A DNA stretch of 64,000 nucleotides from Membranipora membranacea. Taxonomy: Eukaryota; Bryozoa; Gymnolaemata; Cheilostomatida; Membraniporidae. Made by a program: the position numbers and the translations under genes. The notes under the pieces were generated by a model. That model had not been told where the DNA came from, did no database searches, and saw only the letters and a program-made list of their open reading frames with translations. This document shows, one piece after another, positions 13,954 to 25,300 of this stretch (positions are counted from its first letter, which is position 1; each line of letters starts with the position of its first letter). Location of the stretch: assembly GCA_914767715.1 (NCBI GenBank), contig OU612067.1:19225001-19289000 (forward strand). The letters are read 5' to 3'.

Positions 13954-14343
13954 TCAAGTCTGGCTTCCCTTCAGCTGCTTGCGCAAACTAGAAGATGGTT
14001 TGGTAGTTACTGTTGGGGCCAGCTTTGAATTGAGTCGAGATGCATAGGCTTGGCTGCGTAGAGAGCAGAATTTAAATACAAGAGAAAACTTAAGCTTTTC
14101 AGAGGATATGGCCGACAAATCGGCTGTACAGGAAGCCCAAATGGAATCAGTATACACATCTGAGAGCACACCAGATGTTAAGAGCTTCCTTAGATTCATG
14201 TTGCACACATGATTACGCTGTAAAATTAGGACGCATAGCTCCTCAAGTTTAACCAGAATTTCTAAAAAAACAGTATTGATCTTGATGAGGCCCCCGCAAT
14301 TTTGGCACTGGGTCCATTGGCCGTGGATGGAATGGTGTATCAT
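13954..14343 (-). CDS. Unidentified open frame inside the 7.2-kb element
   Basis: A 129-codon minus-strand frame, the longest intact one in the element. It has a CQNC pair near the N-terminus and a basic C-terminal tail, with no motif I can tie to a transposase family. An overlapping frame upstream (14249-14434) suggests a frameshifted or spliced longer protein. Nothing shows that it is expressed; it could be the last exon of an element-encoded gene or chance. Confidence 0.2.
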   Translation of the reverse strand: MIHHSIHGQWTQCQNCGGLIKINTVFLEILVKLEELCVLILQRNHVCNMNLRKLLTSGVLSDVYTDSIWASCTADLSAISSEKLKFSLVFKFCSLRSQAYASRLNSKLAPTVTTKPSSSLRKQLKGSQT

Positions 14344-16590
14344 ACCCTTTTTTCTGATCTGATGCCATCATATCTCCCCTTTTTTTGGAAAATCCAATCC
14401 AAATACAGTTCAACAAGAGTGTATTCTTCTGCAATCTGTTACCAAACTGAATAGGGTGCTTGATTCAAATATAGCAGGACACTATTTACAATTTACAGGA
14501 ATGGGGATCTCCAACTGCCAATGGAAGCAAAAACATGCACAGACAGAGACCTTTTGCGAATTATGATACATGTTACTCAACTCAGTCTTCAAAATAGCAA
14601 AAACATGAGAGATCCAAAGCCAAAAAAAGATTTTTCTTCAAGGCTCATAGTCATGCAACTATTAGCAGAGACACGGGATATACCGCTACATCACCATTTT
14701 AACCGAAAGAGATTAAGTTAAGTTAAAGCGCCATTTGCTACTTGGTAGTGCATCCAAGGAGTGAGAGGGACTCATTGTCATGTCTTCAGGTAGTAAAATG
14801 AATGAATGAATGAGTAGTCAATGATATAACAATTCACATAAACAGGTACATAAGTTGTGAAAACCTGACAAAAACAATTGATCGATATACAATCATTGTA
14901 TGCCTTATACTGAAGGCCTTGTATGGATAATTACTACCCACAAACATTGCCATTAATAGTAGACAAGGAACCAATATTGATGAGCTTCTGTTTGTAAATT
15001 TTATTGCAGTACCATCTAATAATTGTTTTTTTAAAACTTATTTTATCCAAAACATACATTGGCCGAGTGTGACATACACTCAGAAAATAGATGCACCCTA
15101 AATGGAAAGGCTTGTTAGTGAAAATGCAAAGGTGCAGGTAACATTCTTTTAGGACCGCAATCACCAGCAATCACATTCCAATGTCTTTTTCCGTGCTGCC
15201 TGAAACAATAAATACATGCAACGTGATAAAACTCATGAAATCATGAATTTTCCTTGAGTATATGTTTCTCTTTGGGTATAAATCACTTTTCACATGGTTA
15301 ATTTTGGCTGAACAATGGCAAACTTCAGACACAGAAACTCCAAGCTTGACTGTGCTTTAGATAAGTACAGTACAGTATTGAGTTCTTGCTGTGTTTTCTA
15401 ACTGTAACAAATTTAGGTTTCATAAATCTGGTTGTTGATTTGTGAACTTTTTGAAATGGAGGCACATACAAACATAGTTACAGTACAGGAAAATACAAGT
15501 CTATTTACACGCTATTGATGAATTACCCTCAGTTCACCATCACCGTTCAACATCAGGTTAACTTCCACACAGTGGTCATTTTTCAAAATGAAATGTGGAA
15601 AAATAATCCCATACATTACTCTTCTCACAAAAAAACCACAAGTCTGTCCCCATTTCATGGCACTCTCAGAGAATAACAATCTTGGGAACATATGCAGGAT
15701 TAGGCATAGCAATACAGGGTGCGAGGGCTGCCTTACGCAATGAACCTTATTCTCAGTTCTCTGGGGCCTGCACCCAGTGACCAAGCACCCTGATTGAGTT
15801 TGCTAATACAATCAATTAATATCGCGTACAAACATAAGTATCTCTATGATTCGCTCTGTGTTTAGAGATTACCTGAAGGCCCCAGTCCCCAAGATTTTAT
15901 TTGTAAATGATAAAGGGGTAGTACTAGTACCAAAGACAAATTCCCAAGTTTTGAATTTTTGCCAAGTCCTAGTGAATTGACTTAATAGTGTAAAAATAGG
16001 AGTTGTATGTTTATAGCATGGACAGAATGTCAGGGCTGAGAGTTGTTTTTATTTTAAAAAGATGCTTCAATACGCAATCATTGCACACCCATCATACTAT
16101 TACTAACCTGCTTTGTCTTGCTCAAACTTTTTGATAAGCTTGTTCTCCAGCTGTTTTTGTGGGCCTGTTTGCTTCAGGTTCAAAGAACAGCATAATATGC
16201 TTCAAATAAGTGTATGTCCTACTTCTTGAAACCTTGAATAAACACTGTTGAACTATTTCACCTTCACCACTACACACCACATTGTACCCTGATAATAAAA
16301 CATCGCGAAGTTAGAATTATGATAAGGCTTCAGAGAGTATACAGTGCACACTAGTTTGAGTGCTCAATGCATAGTTTGCTTTGGATGCTGGAAATGTCAT
16401 TCCATCATTGAAACCCTGACCTAACCCAACACTGGTTCGGTTAGGGTAATGAAAATGGAATTTAAATTCCAGTGACCCAAGCAAAGTTTGAGCCCACAAA
16501 TTAGTCTCCCATATAATATTATCAGCTCAGTATCCTTACCTCTGCAAACATTGATTGCTGCTGTGGAAATTTGTTAGGAGTTCTCTTTCT

Positions 16591-19500
16591 TCAGCTGATT
16601 AAGTCTCTGTTTGCTTTCCGTTCCTGTTTGGTGTTTCCTGGTGCTGCTGGACAAGAGGCAGCAGGGTAAGAGCTTGCATGGATGGAAGGGTTTCTCCTTG
16701 CTGCAGTTTCAGCTAATTTAGCAGGTTTCTGTTGAAAGAAAACTAATTGATATTAGATTATACACAGCGTAGGGATGTAGCGTATACATGAGCGTAGGGA
16801 GGTATTCAAGAAATACGATGATAAAAAAAACAGGAAAAGGGAGTGTTGATTGATTATACTGTTGACATATGCGGAAGGATTTTTTCAAAGAAAAATAATT
16901 GAGATAAGAACAAAGAACTAAACAATGAACCAAGTAGGGAGATTCAGACACCATGTGCCTCTTATTGGGGCCTTGACACTGTGTGTTGGACTGTACATAG
17001 TCTGATTTTGGTGGGTGAGATGTTCTTAAATGTCTCATACAGAGTATAAACAGACTAAAGCTCTTATCGAGATTGTCATGTTGGGGGGAGTGGGGTGTCG
17101 CTTTTCATGTAATAAATCCGCATCTTATTCAGCCTCTTCAACAGTTTTCAAGTTTTTATAATCATTTCGCTTGTTATAAATAAAATCTAATCTAGTCTTC
17201 AGCTGTGAGACACATGTGTGTAAAAATCAGAGCTGTCAAATATATAATATTCACTTTTTTTGCAATACATTGCCACTTTCGGGGGGGGGGGGGGGGGGCA
17301 ATGAGAATATGCTTACATAAGATTAATGATACAACTCATTTAATCAGCGCACACTTGTTCAAAGTTAGGGTGGGCAAGCTAGGCTATTGTCCGGAGAGCT
17401 CACCTCCTTTACCAGCATGAGTAGTGACTGGGATTTGAACCTGCAACTCTCAAATTCTAACCACTACACCACCCTGTCGAGAATATGGATTTTACAGCAA
17501 TGCCTATATACAAATAATCAAGTTAACCAATGCGACAGCAAGGATGAGAGGGTGTGAGAGTTTGAACTGTAGCAGAGACAGGAAAAATGATTGACCAGCT
17601 AACAGGATAGATTTCACTTACTCCTTGTATTCACTCTGAGGTCACTTTACAGAGGTGTTATATAGTAAATGATCTGCAAGATGACAGCATGGATTTTCAT
17701 ATTAATCCAATCCATGATGACATCAAGCCTACACCTATACATGCTTTGCAAATTTGTATCATAACAATCAATTAAAAACTAAATTTTGTAAAACAACCTG
17801 TTACCATTGTCTGCTGCTGATGAGAGAGCAGCGGCCTCATGGAGGCAATGATAGTGATGTCATCTGTCGACTGGAAACCAGGGCAGTCATTCACATTACC
17901 ATCTTTACGAGTCCCAAGTTCCACCTGAAAGACTCACATAACAAAACTGTCTATTAAATTTTTATGCTTGTGATTCACGCAAAATTTGGTTACGATCAAG
18001 CAATTAGCTGTTGAGAATCGAGATCATGATGCAAGCTGATCAAGTTCATGTTGGCCAGCCAGCCAGAGTAGCTAATGGCATGCTGATGGCCTCAGAGCAC
18101 TCTAACTAACTTAAGGATCCTCTGACGCGCCTTTCGGGGAAAGCATGAGGCAGATGATAAGCAGATTACAGTGATGATGTCTGGTAATGCAGGTTGTCAA
18201 TATCTCAATGTTGGTATATTTGTAGGTTAGATGAGAAAAAGGTGCCGTTTGGTTACAAAGAAAGAAATCAGACCTAGAAGCGGCAGTGACACATCACCGC
18301 CAAAATAAGAATACATATACATAGCTATGCTCCAAAGGAGGTGACCCTCTGCAAGAGTCCGATGGATAAATATCATTGTCAATCACAATATTGAATATTA
18401 TTATCGCTCCAGTGACTCACTCCGATCATCATCATCATGTAATCTATGTGTGTAGTCACATACATATGACTAAGGACTGGAGTAACAGGCTACTCCTTGA
18501 TATGACCAATACAAAACACCAAGGTTGGTTACATGTATGTGACTAAGTCCTGTGCATTTACTGTAGTTACAATTATTACTGACTACTCACATCACATAAT
18601 GGATTTTTTCATGTCCACATGAGGATTGGTGATTTGCACCTCCCATGTACTTACCTTAATGAACAATGAAAGAGGAGGGAGTTCATTGCAATCATCAGAT
18701 CGGATCATAGTACTTTCAAGCACATATAGATAGCCATATAGTATCATACTCATATTATATTTGGTTTGCATATTCCATAGAACTCCCAGCTCCTCATCTT
18801 CTTCTTGGCTTTTCCTGCTCAGGCTTGACTATAACTACTACCTACATTGAGATGCTTTGCTTTTCTATTGTCAACTTTCAGAGAACTGAGTGACTTTGTT
18901 ATAGCCGCCAAGAAAAGACACGCCCACTAAACCTGTTACCGATTGCATAAGAGCTCTTATTCAGGATAGGATAATTCATCCTTACTGGGAGTTACCCTCT
19001 CTCTTCGTGTAGCCGAGTACTGACAAACTTTTTTTTTACCTGCTGATTATCAAAATTTTCTCTGTCATAGCCCGGGCAAATAACGAAGCCGAGGGATGAA
19101 ACACAATTTTTTTCTTGGGAAAAATAAAAATGATTGTTTGTTATTGCTCGTCTTCCGTAGACAGCCCACATGACGTTTTGTTTCAAGTTTTTTTTATCGT
19201 GACGCAAAACACATTATATCACCGTAGCAAGTACTTACCAAAATTTAAAGCAGTAGACTGGTTGTGAAAGCGGAGTTGGTGCCGATCTAGATTATTCGAG
19301 TTGACAAAGCTCTTTCCACAATCGTCACATATAAGGCGCAGACTTTTTTCCTTGTTGGCAACCTGTAGTAGGAAACAATAATGAGCGAACAATAACAAAG
19401 CAAACTGCTTACTGTATATTGCACCTGCTCTGCAATGGGCAAATCAAGTCTATATTGACCACCCTGCAACGCACAAGGTTAGGCCTATCCGGAAATTTGC

Positions 19501-19659
19501 ATGGACTAGAAGCTCATATCAATGTAGGTAGTTGATATCATATTGAATGAAATAATTTACCTCAACAGAAGAACTAGTACATGGAGATTCCTCCTCATCA
19601 CTAAATAGCGCATCGAAATCTTCTCCACTGACAAAGTCACTATCTTCATACCTAGCCAT
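16591..19659 (-). CDS. Small spliced C2H2 zinc-finger gene inside the 7.2-kb element
   Basis: Five exons in transcript order: 19561-19659, 19239-19362, 19040-19113, 17805-17924, 16591-16728. They join in frame with AG/GT sites to give about 184 residues. Exon 1 starts at ATG and is acidic (a SDEEES stretch, many Asp and Glu). Exon 2 holds one classical finger, C-x2-C-x12-H-x4-H (ICDDCGKSFV...H....H), with the conserved Phe and Leu spacing. The later exons are not recognised, and the last is rich in Pro, Ala and Lys. A single finger plus an acidic region suggests DNA or protein binding. Lying inside a terminal-repeat element absent from the other duplicate, it is either element cargo or an element-encoded binding protein. 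The 3' end is the least certain part: another donor-like site and coding-looking stretch occur near 16110-16180. Confidence 0.5.
17281..17298. repeat. Poly-G run of 18
   Basis: Eighteen consecutive G residues on the plus strand, at the possible tail of the tRNA-derived repeat. Length is likely variable or subject to sequencing error. Confidence 0.9.
17300..17475 (-). mobile_element. tRNA-derived SINE-like repeat
   Basis: On the minus strand an A-box-like TGGTGTAGTGG (17461-17471) is followed by a B-box GGTTCAAATCC (17431-17441), the spacing of a tRNA-type RNA polymerase III promoter. The anticodon region is degenerate, so this is tRNA-derived rather than a working tRNA. Downstream sequence runs towards an 18-base homopolymer at 17281-17298. 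The far edge of the repeat is a guess. Confidence 0.5.
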
Positions 19660-19741
19660 CACTGCTGCTGTCAACAAGAAACATTTGAATTATGATAAAA
19701 CAGAGTCTGATGGCAAGCTGACACACACTCACTAAACCGGT

Positions 19742-19759
19742 CAATGAACTCCCTCATTG
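19742..19759. mobile_element. 18-bp CAATGAACT...CATTG micro-element
   Basis: CAATGAACTCCCTCATTG lies between AACCGGT (left) and CACCGGT (right), a 7-bp direct repeat with one mismatch. It has the same ends as the 7.2-kb element in which it sits. Confidence 0.5.
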
Positions 19760-19885
19760 CACCGGTAAACTGAAAACTCATCATTGTTCTACATTTAAAG
19801 CTAATCAAAATTTACAACAAGATCATGTAACTGTCAGCACAGAACTCAGCTAGCTTGTAGGTAGTAGTATTGAGAGGTGTAACTA

Positions 19886-20012
19886 CAACTGTATTACTAC
19901 AGTACACTACAAGCAATGAAGGGAGTTAATTGCAGTTTCTCCCTGTTTGAACAACGTCAACTGCAATTAACTTCCTTCATTCATTGCCTGTTTACTGTAG
20001 TAATACAGTTGT
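19886..20012. mobile_element. Foldback with nested palindrome
   Basis: Outer arms around ACTGTATTACTACAGTA and inner arms around GTTAATTGCAG are complementary, giving a stem of roughly 50 bp with small gaps. No clean target duplication is seen. It is part of a palindrome cluster extending to 20302. Confidence 0.6.
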
Positions 20013-20017
20013 ACAAG

Positions 20018-20034
20018 CAGGGAGATTCTCCCTC
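20018..20034. mobile_element. 17-bp CAGGGAGA-type micro-palindrome
   Basis: CAGGGAGATTCTCCCTC is flanked by GTACAAG and CTACAAG (six of seven match). It resembles the perfect unit at 43850-43867. Confidence 0.45.
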
Positions 20035-20082
20035 CTACAAGTTTACTAATATCACTTATCAGGATCTACTACTAACTGAAAC

Positions 20083-20102
20083 CAATGAAAGGCAGTTCAT
20101 TG
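20083..20102. mobile_element. 20-bp CAATGAA...TTCATTG micro-palindrome
   Basis: CAATGAAAGGCAGTTCATTG is flanked by CTGAAAC and CTGTAAC (six of seven match), with ends shared with the other family members nearby. Confidence 0.5.
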
Positions 20103-20129
20103 CTGTAACCAAGCAAGACAAAGTTCATC

Positions 20130-20149
20130 CAATGAACTGAAGTTCATTG
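20130..20149. mobile_element. 20-bp palindrome with perfect 7-bp target duplication
   Basis: CAATGAACTGAAGTTCATTG is flanked by GTTCATC on both sides (20123-20129 and 20150-20156). The arms equal the terminal nine bases of the 7.2-kb element. Confidence 0.8.
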
Positions 20150-20160
20150 GTTCATCAGTC

Positions 20161-20302
20161 CACAGACAGCAGGTCACTGACAGTGACAGTTGATTTGATG
20201 AGTTGCAGCCTTGTGTGTGTCTGGGTGTGTCTGACAGACACAAACCAGACACACACAAGGCTGCAACTCATCAAATCAACTGTCAGTGACCTGCTGTCTG
20301 TG
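20161..20302. mobile_element. 142-bp near-perfect foldback with 7-bp target duplication
   Basis: Arms of about 58-64 bp begin CACAGACAGCAGGTCACTG and pair almost perfectly; the left arm carries one extra TGACAG. ATCAGTC flanks both sides (20154-20160 and 20303-20309). CA...TG ends and 7-bp duplication match the micro-palindromes, but the arm sequence is different, so this is a separate subfamily. Confidence 0.85.
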
Positions 20303-21201
20303 ATCAGTCAGGTAATCTAAATCTTGTTATAACAAATAATCATGTTCTAACATAATCATGTTCACTACATACCTTTAAATAAGGATAAACACTGTACTGA
20401 AACCAGATGATGAGATAAATAACTAGCAGATAGCTTTGCACTCTTTTTAATGCAGTTACTTAGTTCATAGGTTAGGTTGATTATTACACTTCCAGTTAAA
20501 CAATTTGCTCAATTTCTCTGTGATGAATGAATTGATGAGTGAATGAACCCTTTTGTGGCAGACACAATAACATCCGAAGATTTTATGTAGACCTAACACA
20601 GTTTGCCGATGATTATTCACGTTGATTAAAACAGGCCAATTGTCTAGAACATCACACTAAGCCACGCCCACAATTCATATGTGTTGTTTTTCCTGAGGAA
20701 GAGGAGTTCATTGGTCACATTGCATCCAATAATCTATCAACCGTGACAGATTCTTGGCAGTTGAAATTGTCCTAACATATCCTTGTACTGTTAAATGTTT
20801 TTGAGGTTTATGAACAACATTGAATTAGTTTCAGAAATAATTTCGGCAGAGATACACATGTGCAAAGTCCGCAGGTCAGCCACTTTGCCTCGCGAAGAAT
20901 AGTTGTGAAAACAACAGTAATAGCATACACAGCTCAGCTTTGAAAACATCTTTGTAAGTAGTGTCAGCATCTTGGCAACACAGGCTTTCTGCTGCTGGGT
21001 GAAAGCTGCAAACAACTAGAATAACATTGTGAGTGACTCAAGGCAGCTAAGAGATATGGATTGACAGTGGGGTAGATGACAGAGGTAAGTGAAATTCTAC
21101 TTTGATGGTGATGTGGTTATGAATATTATGGATTGCTGTATGATGCTTTGACAATAGAAATATTTTGGCACTATCTAGGCAGCCATTCTCCCTGATCTAG
21201 G

Positions 21202-21225
21202 CAATGAACTGAAGGGAGTTCATTG
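21202..21225. mobile_element. 24-bp palindrome with perfect 7-bp target duplication
   Basis: Arms CAATGAACT and AGTTCATTG around a six-base centre, flanked by ATCTAGG on both sides (21195-21201 and 21226-21232). It lies outside the 7.2-kb element and shares its termini. Confidence 0.8.
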
Positions 21226-21468
21226 ATCTAGGTCACCAGGAACTCATATTACATATTACAAATATATATTGCCATGAAGGACGTTTTGAAAATAATGGCA
21301 ATGCCAACTTCAGTGGAGGTAAGCACAAAGCTGCCTTACAGTCGGCCTTTGTCCGATATAGTTGGGATGATACGCACCCTGTCTTGACAAGCCCCAACAA
21401 AGCTTGTCAAGACAGGCTAGGATGATATAGTAGCTAGTAGAATTCAGATCATCAACAGGTGTTAGATC

Positions 21469-21672
21469 ATGGCTGTGTTGATTAGAATATCGGTAGTACT
21501 TGTATCCATGCTGAGTTTACTCAAGTTGAGCCCATCAGTCAATGACATCTCAGGAGGCGTAGGTAGGCATCAAATGATCCACAGTTATTGTTATATATGT
21601 AATCAATCAATCTTCCGCCAAAGTAGTGAGGGCCAATTTAATACTGTGAGGTTTTGTGGACTGATGTACTGA
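21469..21672 (+). CDS. Possible small secreted protein
   Basis: A 67-codon frame starting ATG with a basic residue followed by a hydrophobic run (ISVVLVSMLSLLKL), which reads like a signal peptide. A short tail follows with a C-x2-C pair and one further Cys. A GGC|GTAGGT donor lies inside the frame, so it may be a first exon. I do not recognise it. It lies about 650 bases upstream of the ROCO-caspase start on the same strand and could be chance. Confidence 0.25.
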   Translation: MAVLIRISVVLVSMLSLLKLSPSVNDISGGVGRHQMIHSYCYICNQSIFRQSSEGQFNTVRFCGLMY

Positions 21673-22318
21673 GACATAAAACGGTTTGAAATGTTCCTCT
21701 AAAATTTGATTTGCTTGACTTGCTGGATCCCTACAGGTCACATGACTTTGGATCTCCCCCTGAGCCTACTTCCTTGTTTTAGCTAAACTTTAAGGCTTAA
21801 TTATACTAAAGCGTATCGTAGGCTGTAGACTGTAATAATTCAAGAATACAGTCGTAATCCGCAATGCACTGGTGAGCACACTGCAACGTATACAGCCTTA
21901 ATAGGTTTGGTTAACAAACACCAGATCAGTAAATGCAAGTGTGCTTTCTTGGGAACAAGAGGAGCAGTAGTGAATAGAGCGAAATAGAGATAGTGATATT
22001 TTGAGTTTGTTTGGTCTTTTAAATTCTCCCTGAGTAATGCGGTTTGTGGGTAAGGAGAGTACGAGGGGAGAATCCCATGAGACAAGAGGGGAACCGGAAC
22101 TCGACACCTTGCTTTATAGTTCTAAATGTGATTAATTGCTCCATCAAATCCTCATTCCAGTGATGTAATCTAACAGGATATTCTAATATCTCTGTTCTAA
22201 CTGCTGACCTGTGACTTTATCAGAAAATAAATAATGTACTTCATACAGTCTGTTTCCTGTTGATCCAGTACGTAATATCTCATTGTCATACGGAGTCGGA
22301 GCACTGGTAGATTAGACT

Positions 22319-25300
22319 ATGGCGGAAGTCGGAGATGGAGGTACTGCCAAAGGACGCAGGACATCAGATAAACAAATGCTGACTAAAGATGGTTTCCCTG
22401 TGACTTCTGAAAGTGAGGCATGTAAGTGGATAAAAGATACTTAAAGTGAGATCACTATAAGTGTAATAATCGTGGTTACTTTTATCTGCAACATTTTGTA
22501 GAGATTTAAAGACTTACAAAATTAGCGATCAAAAGACAGTTTTCTGAGCTTCTGAGAAATTTAAGCCGCTCTTTAGAGTTGTCTTCCCGTCTGTCTTGAA
22601 ACACCATTATTTTGCCTGATTTTCGCTGACATACAAAATCTTTATCACAACTGGGAAAACATGCAATTATGGGCAAATTATATACTTACCTTGACTTGTC
22701 TTAAGTGGGGGAAGGGTAGTGCTATGAGACTGTATTTTCTGGGATATTGACAGTTACAGATCTTACTTAACCCTGGACAATTTTTGCCTATTAATTAAAC
22801 ACATCCTTGATGTCAGTAGGGTCAGCATGTTCCAAACAGTATGCCAGTGTATCCATGATTATGAGAGTTGTCTGTATTTGAGATTCGTATGAATTGAAGC
22901 GATCGGTTGCGCTATTTAAAGCTGCTCCTGATTGTTGTTAATATAATAAAAGCTACCCTGTAGAGTTTTAAGGTTTTTTGAGACTTGAGGAAATAATTAA
23001 TTTTAGCCTTTCACTTATGTTTTTTTGCAGGTTATAGAATATGGTATAAACATAGTTTGGAGCCAGAGTGCACTGACTTCCTGATTAATGACCCTCATCT
23101 AACCCAGATATCACTGTCAGATCTGACAGCTGCTATTGATGGCCTCGATATCACTCACATGATCATCGGTGGTGATATCCCACCTACTCTTGGTCAGATA
23201 GCTCCTGATCTGAAACAACTCAGACTAAGGCATATACGACACCAAGATCAGCTACAGAGGTGAGCCTACCTTTTGTGGGATATGGTATGGTGTGTCTGTA
23301 TCTGATTTGTGTGAGTGCATTTAGTGAAGTTATAGTATGTCCAAGGAAAACTATTGTTGAGATTCTTAAATCTCCTATCATGTGAGTTTTCTTCCTATTA
23401 TCAGCACTCTAATGGTGTTGAGTGAAAAATTGAAATTTAATATCATGTGAAATTTATTTCAGTGCAAAACTTAAATCCCATTTTCGCGTAGGGTATTTTG
23501 ATGACCGATATCAATAACCATGGCGATTCGTTATCACCAGCAGTAAGCCCATTAGTTATATGTGATAGTTATTTCCTGATCACCTCACATGTAATTTTAA
23601 TATATTACAGCATTTGTTCACTGACAGCTCTAGAGAAGTTATATGTAACAGATAATAGTAGACTACAAATGTTACCTGATGATATAGGTATGATGAAGTC
23701 ACTAAAGGAGTTACATGTGTCTGGCTGTGATCTGACTCATTTACCTACAAGGTGAGTAATGTTCTTATGATCAGATTTATGAAAGTGATATATTAGTGAT
23801 GTTACATTATTTATGACAGATAAGCCCATCAATTATATGTGATAGTTATTTCCTGATCACCTCACATGTAATTTTAATATATTATTACAGTGTCTGTTCA
23901 CTACCAGCTCTAGAGAAGTTATATGTAACAGATAATAGTAGACTTCAAACGTTACCTGATGATATAGGCATGATGAAGTCACTAAAGGTGTTATCTGTGT
24001 CAAACTGTGATCTGACTCATTTACCTACAAGGTTAGTAATGCTCTTATGATCAGAACTATCGAAGTAATATATTAGTGATGTTACATAATTTATGATGGA
24101 TAATTTGGATAAAATGCAGGAATCTATAATAAAACAAAGTTTCATTTTATATTAGAAGAAAATATTGATGACAGAAATTCACACTGTGGCTATTATATCA
24201 ATAATCTGTTACTGGTAGTTATCTCCTTGTTACACTTCATATTTAATATTTATTATGTATATTACAGCATTTATTATTTTTAATTAATTTATTTAATTAA
24301 TTAATTAATTAATTAATTAATTAATTAATTTAATTAAATTTATTATGTATATTACAGCATTTGCTCACTACCAGCTCTAGAGAAGTTATATGTAACAGAT
24401 AATAGTAGACTTCAAACGTTACCTGATGATATAGGCATGATGAAGTCACTGAAGATGTTAGATGTGTTATACTGTGATCTGACTCATTTACCTACAAGGT
24501 GAGTAATGTTCTTATGATCAGAACTATCGAAGTAATATATTAGTGATGTTACATAATTTATGATAGATAATTTGGATAAAATGCAGGAATCTATAATAAA
24601 ACAAAGTTTCATTTTATATTAGAAGAAAATATTGATGACAGAAATTCACACTGTGGCTATTATATCAATAATCTGTTACTGGTAGCTATCTCCTTGTATT
24701 ACTTCACATATAACATATTATGATGTATATTACAGTGTCTGTTCACTGCCAGCTCTAGAGAAGTTACATGTATCAGGTAATAGTAGATTACAAACGCTAC
24801 CTGATGATATAGGTATGATGAAGTCACTAAAGGTGTTATTTGTGTCATTCTGTAATCGATTGACTCATTTACCTACAAGGTGAGTAATGTTCTTATGATC
24901 AGATTTATGAAAGCGATATATTAGTGATGTTACATTATTTATGATAGATAATTTGGATAGAATGCGGGAATCTATAATGAATCAAAGTTTCATTTTATAT
25001 TAGAAGAAAATATTGATGACAGAAATTCACACTATTGCTATTATTTCAATAATCTGTGACTGGTAGCTATCTCCTTGTATTACTTCACATATAACATATT
25101 ATGATGTATATTACAGTGTCTGTTCACTGCCAGCTCTAGAGGAGTTATCTGTAATAGGTAATAATAAACTTCAAACGTTACGGGATGATATAGGTATGAT
25201 GAAGTCACTAAAGGTGTTATTTGTGTTAGACTGTGATCTGACTCATTTACCTACAAGGTGAGTAATGCCCTTATGATCAGAACTATCGAAGTAATATATT

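Larger units (their letters stand above)
13492..20713. mobile_element. 7.2-kb insertion with terminal inverted repeats and 7-bp target duplication
   Basis: The left end reads CAATGAACTCCCTCTTCC. The right end, complemented, reads CAATGAACTCCTCTTCC, so the terminal repeats match over about 17 bp with one indel. GTCACAT flanks both sides (13485-13491 and 20714-20720). The right duplicate has a single GTCACAT at 60643-60649 with nothing inserted, so this is an insertion in the left copy or a clean loss from the right. The interior holds a spliced C2H2 gene on the minus strand, a tRNA-derived repeat, a poly-G run and a cluster of small palindromes near the right end. I see no recognisable transposase. 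It may be a non-autonomous or decayed member; the superfamily is not identified. Confidence 0.85.
1..20771. repeat. Segmental duplication, left copy
   Basis: This block matches 46559-60699 in the same orientation along its whole length, apart from the 7.2-kb insertion at 13492-20713 and smaller indels. Position 1 aligns with 46559. Homology ends on the right at 20771 (aligned to 60699), after which the flanks are unrelated. By eye the copies differ by a few percent, with gains and losses of small elements on each side. The block holds the 5' half of a CEP295 homologue and about 3 kb upstream of it. Whether homology continues left of position 1 cannot be seen. A real tandem or segmental duplication and an unmerged second haplotype in the assembly are both possible. 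Confidence 0.95.
20772..22318. other. Region between the duplication edge and the ROCO-caspase gene
   Basis: Sequence unique in this window. It contains the 24-bp micro-element at 21202-21225, an inverted repeat at about 21380-21418 (arms around CTGTCTTGACAAGC) and a possible small secreted-peptide frame at 21469-21672. The promoter and 5' untranslated region of the ROCO-caspase gene must lie in its last part; no core promoter motif stands out. Confidence 0.5.

Noticed and set aside
18661-18689. Another CAATGAA...AGTTCATTG unit with 7-bp repeats
   Set aside because: The ends match the family but the flanks (TAATGAA and CAATCAT) agree at only four of seven positions, so it was not counted.
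20791-21015. 74-codon minus-strand frame with an amphipathic helix-like start and a donor-like GTATGC
   Set aside because: It could be an exon, but I found no partner exons and no family resemblance.
21372-21418. Inverted repeat with arms CTGTCTTGACAAGC as a member of the 7-bp family
   Set aside because: The flanks share GGATGATA, an 8-bp word, and the ends are not CA...TG; it belongs to a different or unclear type.
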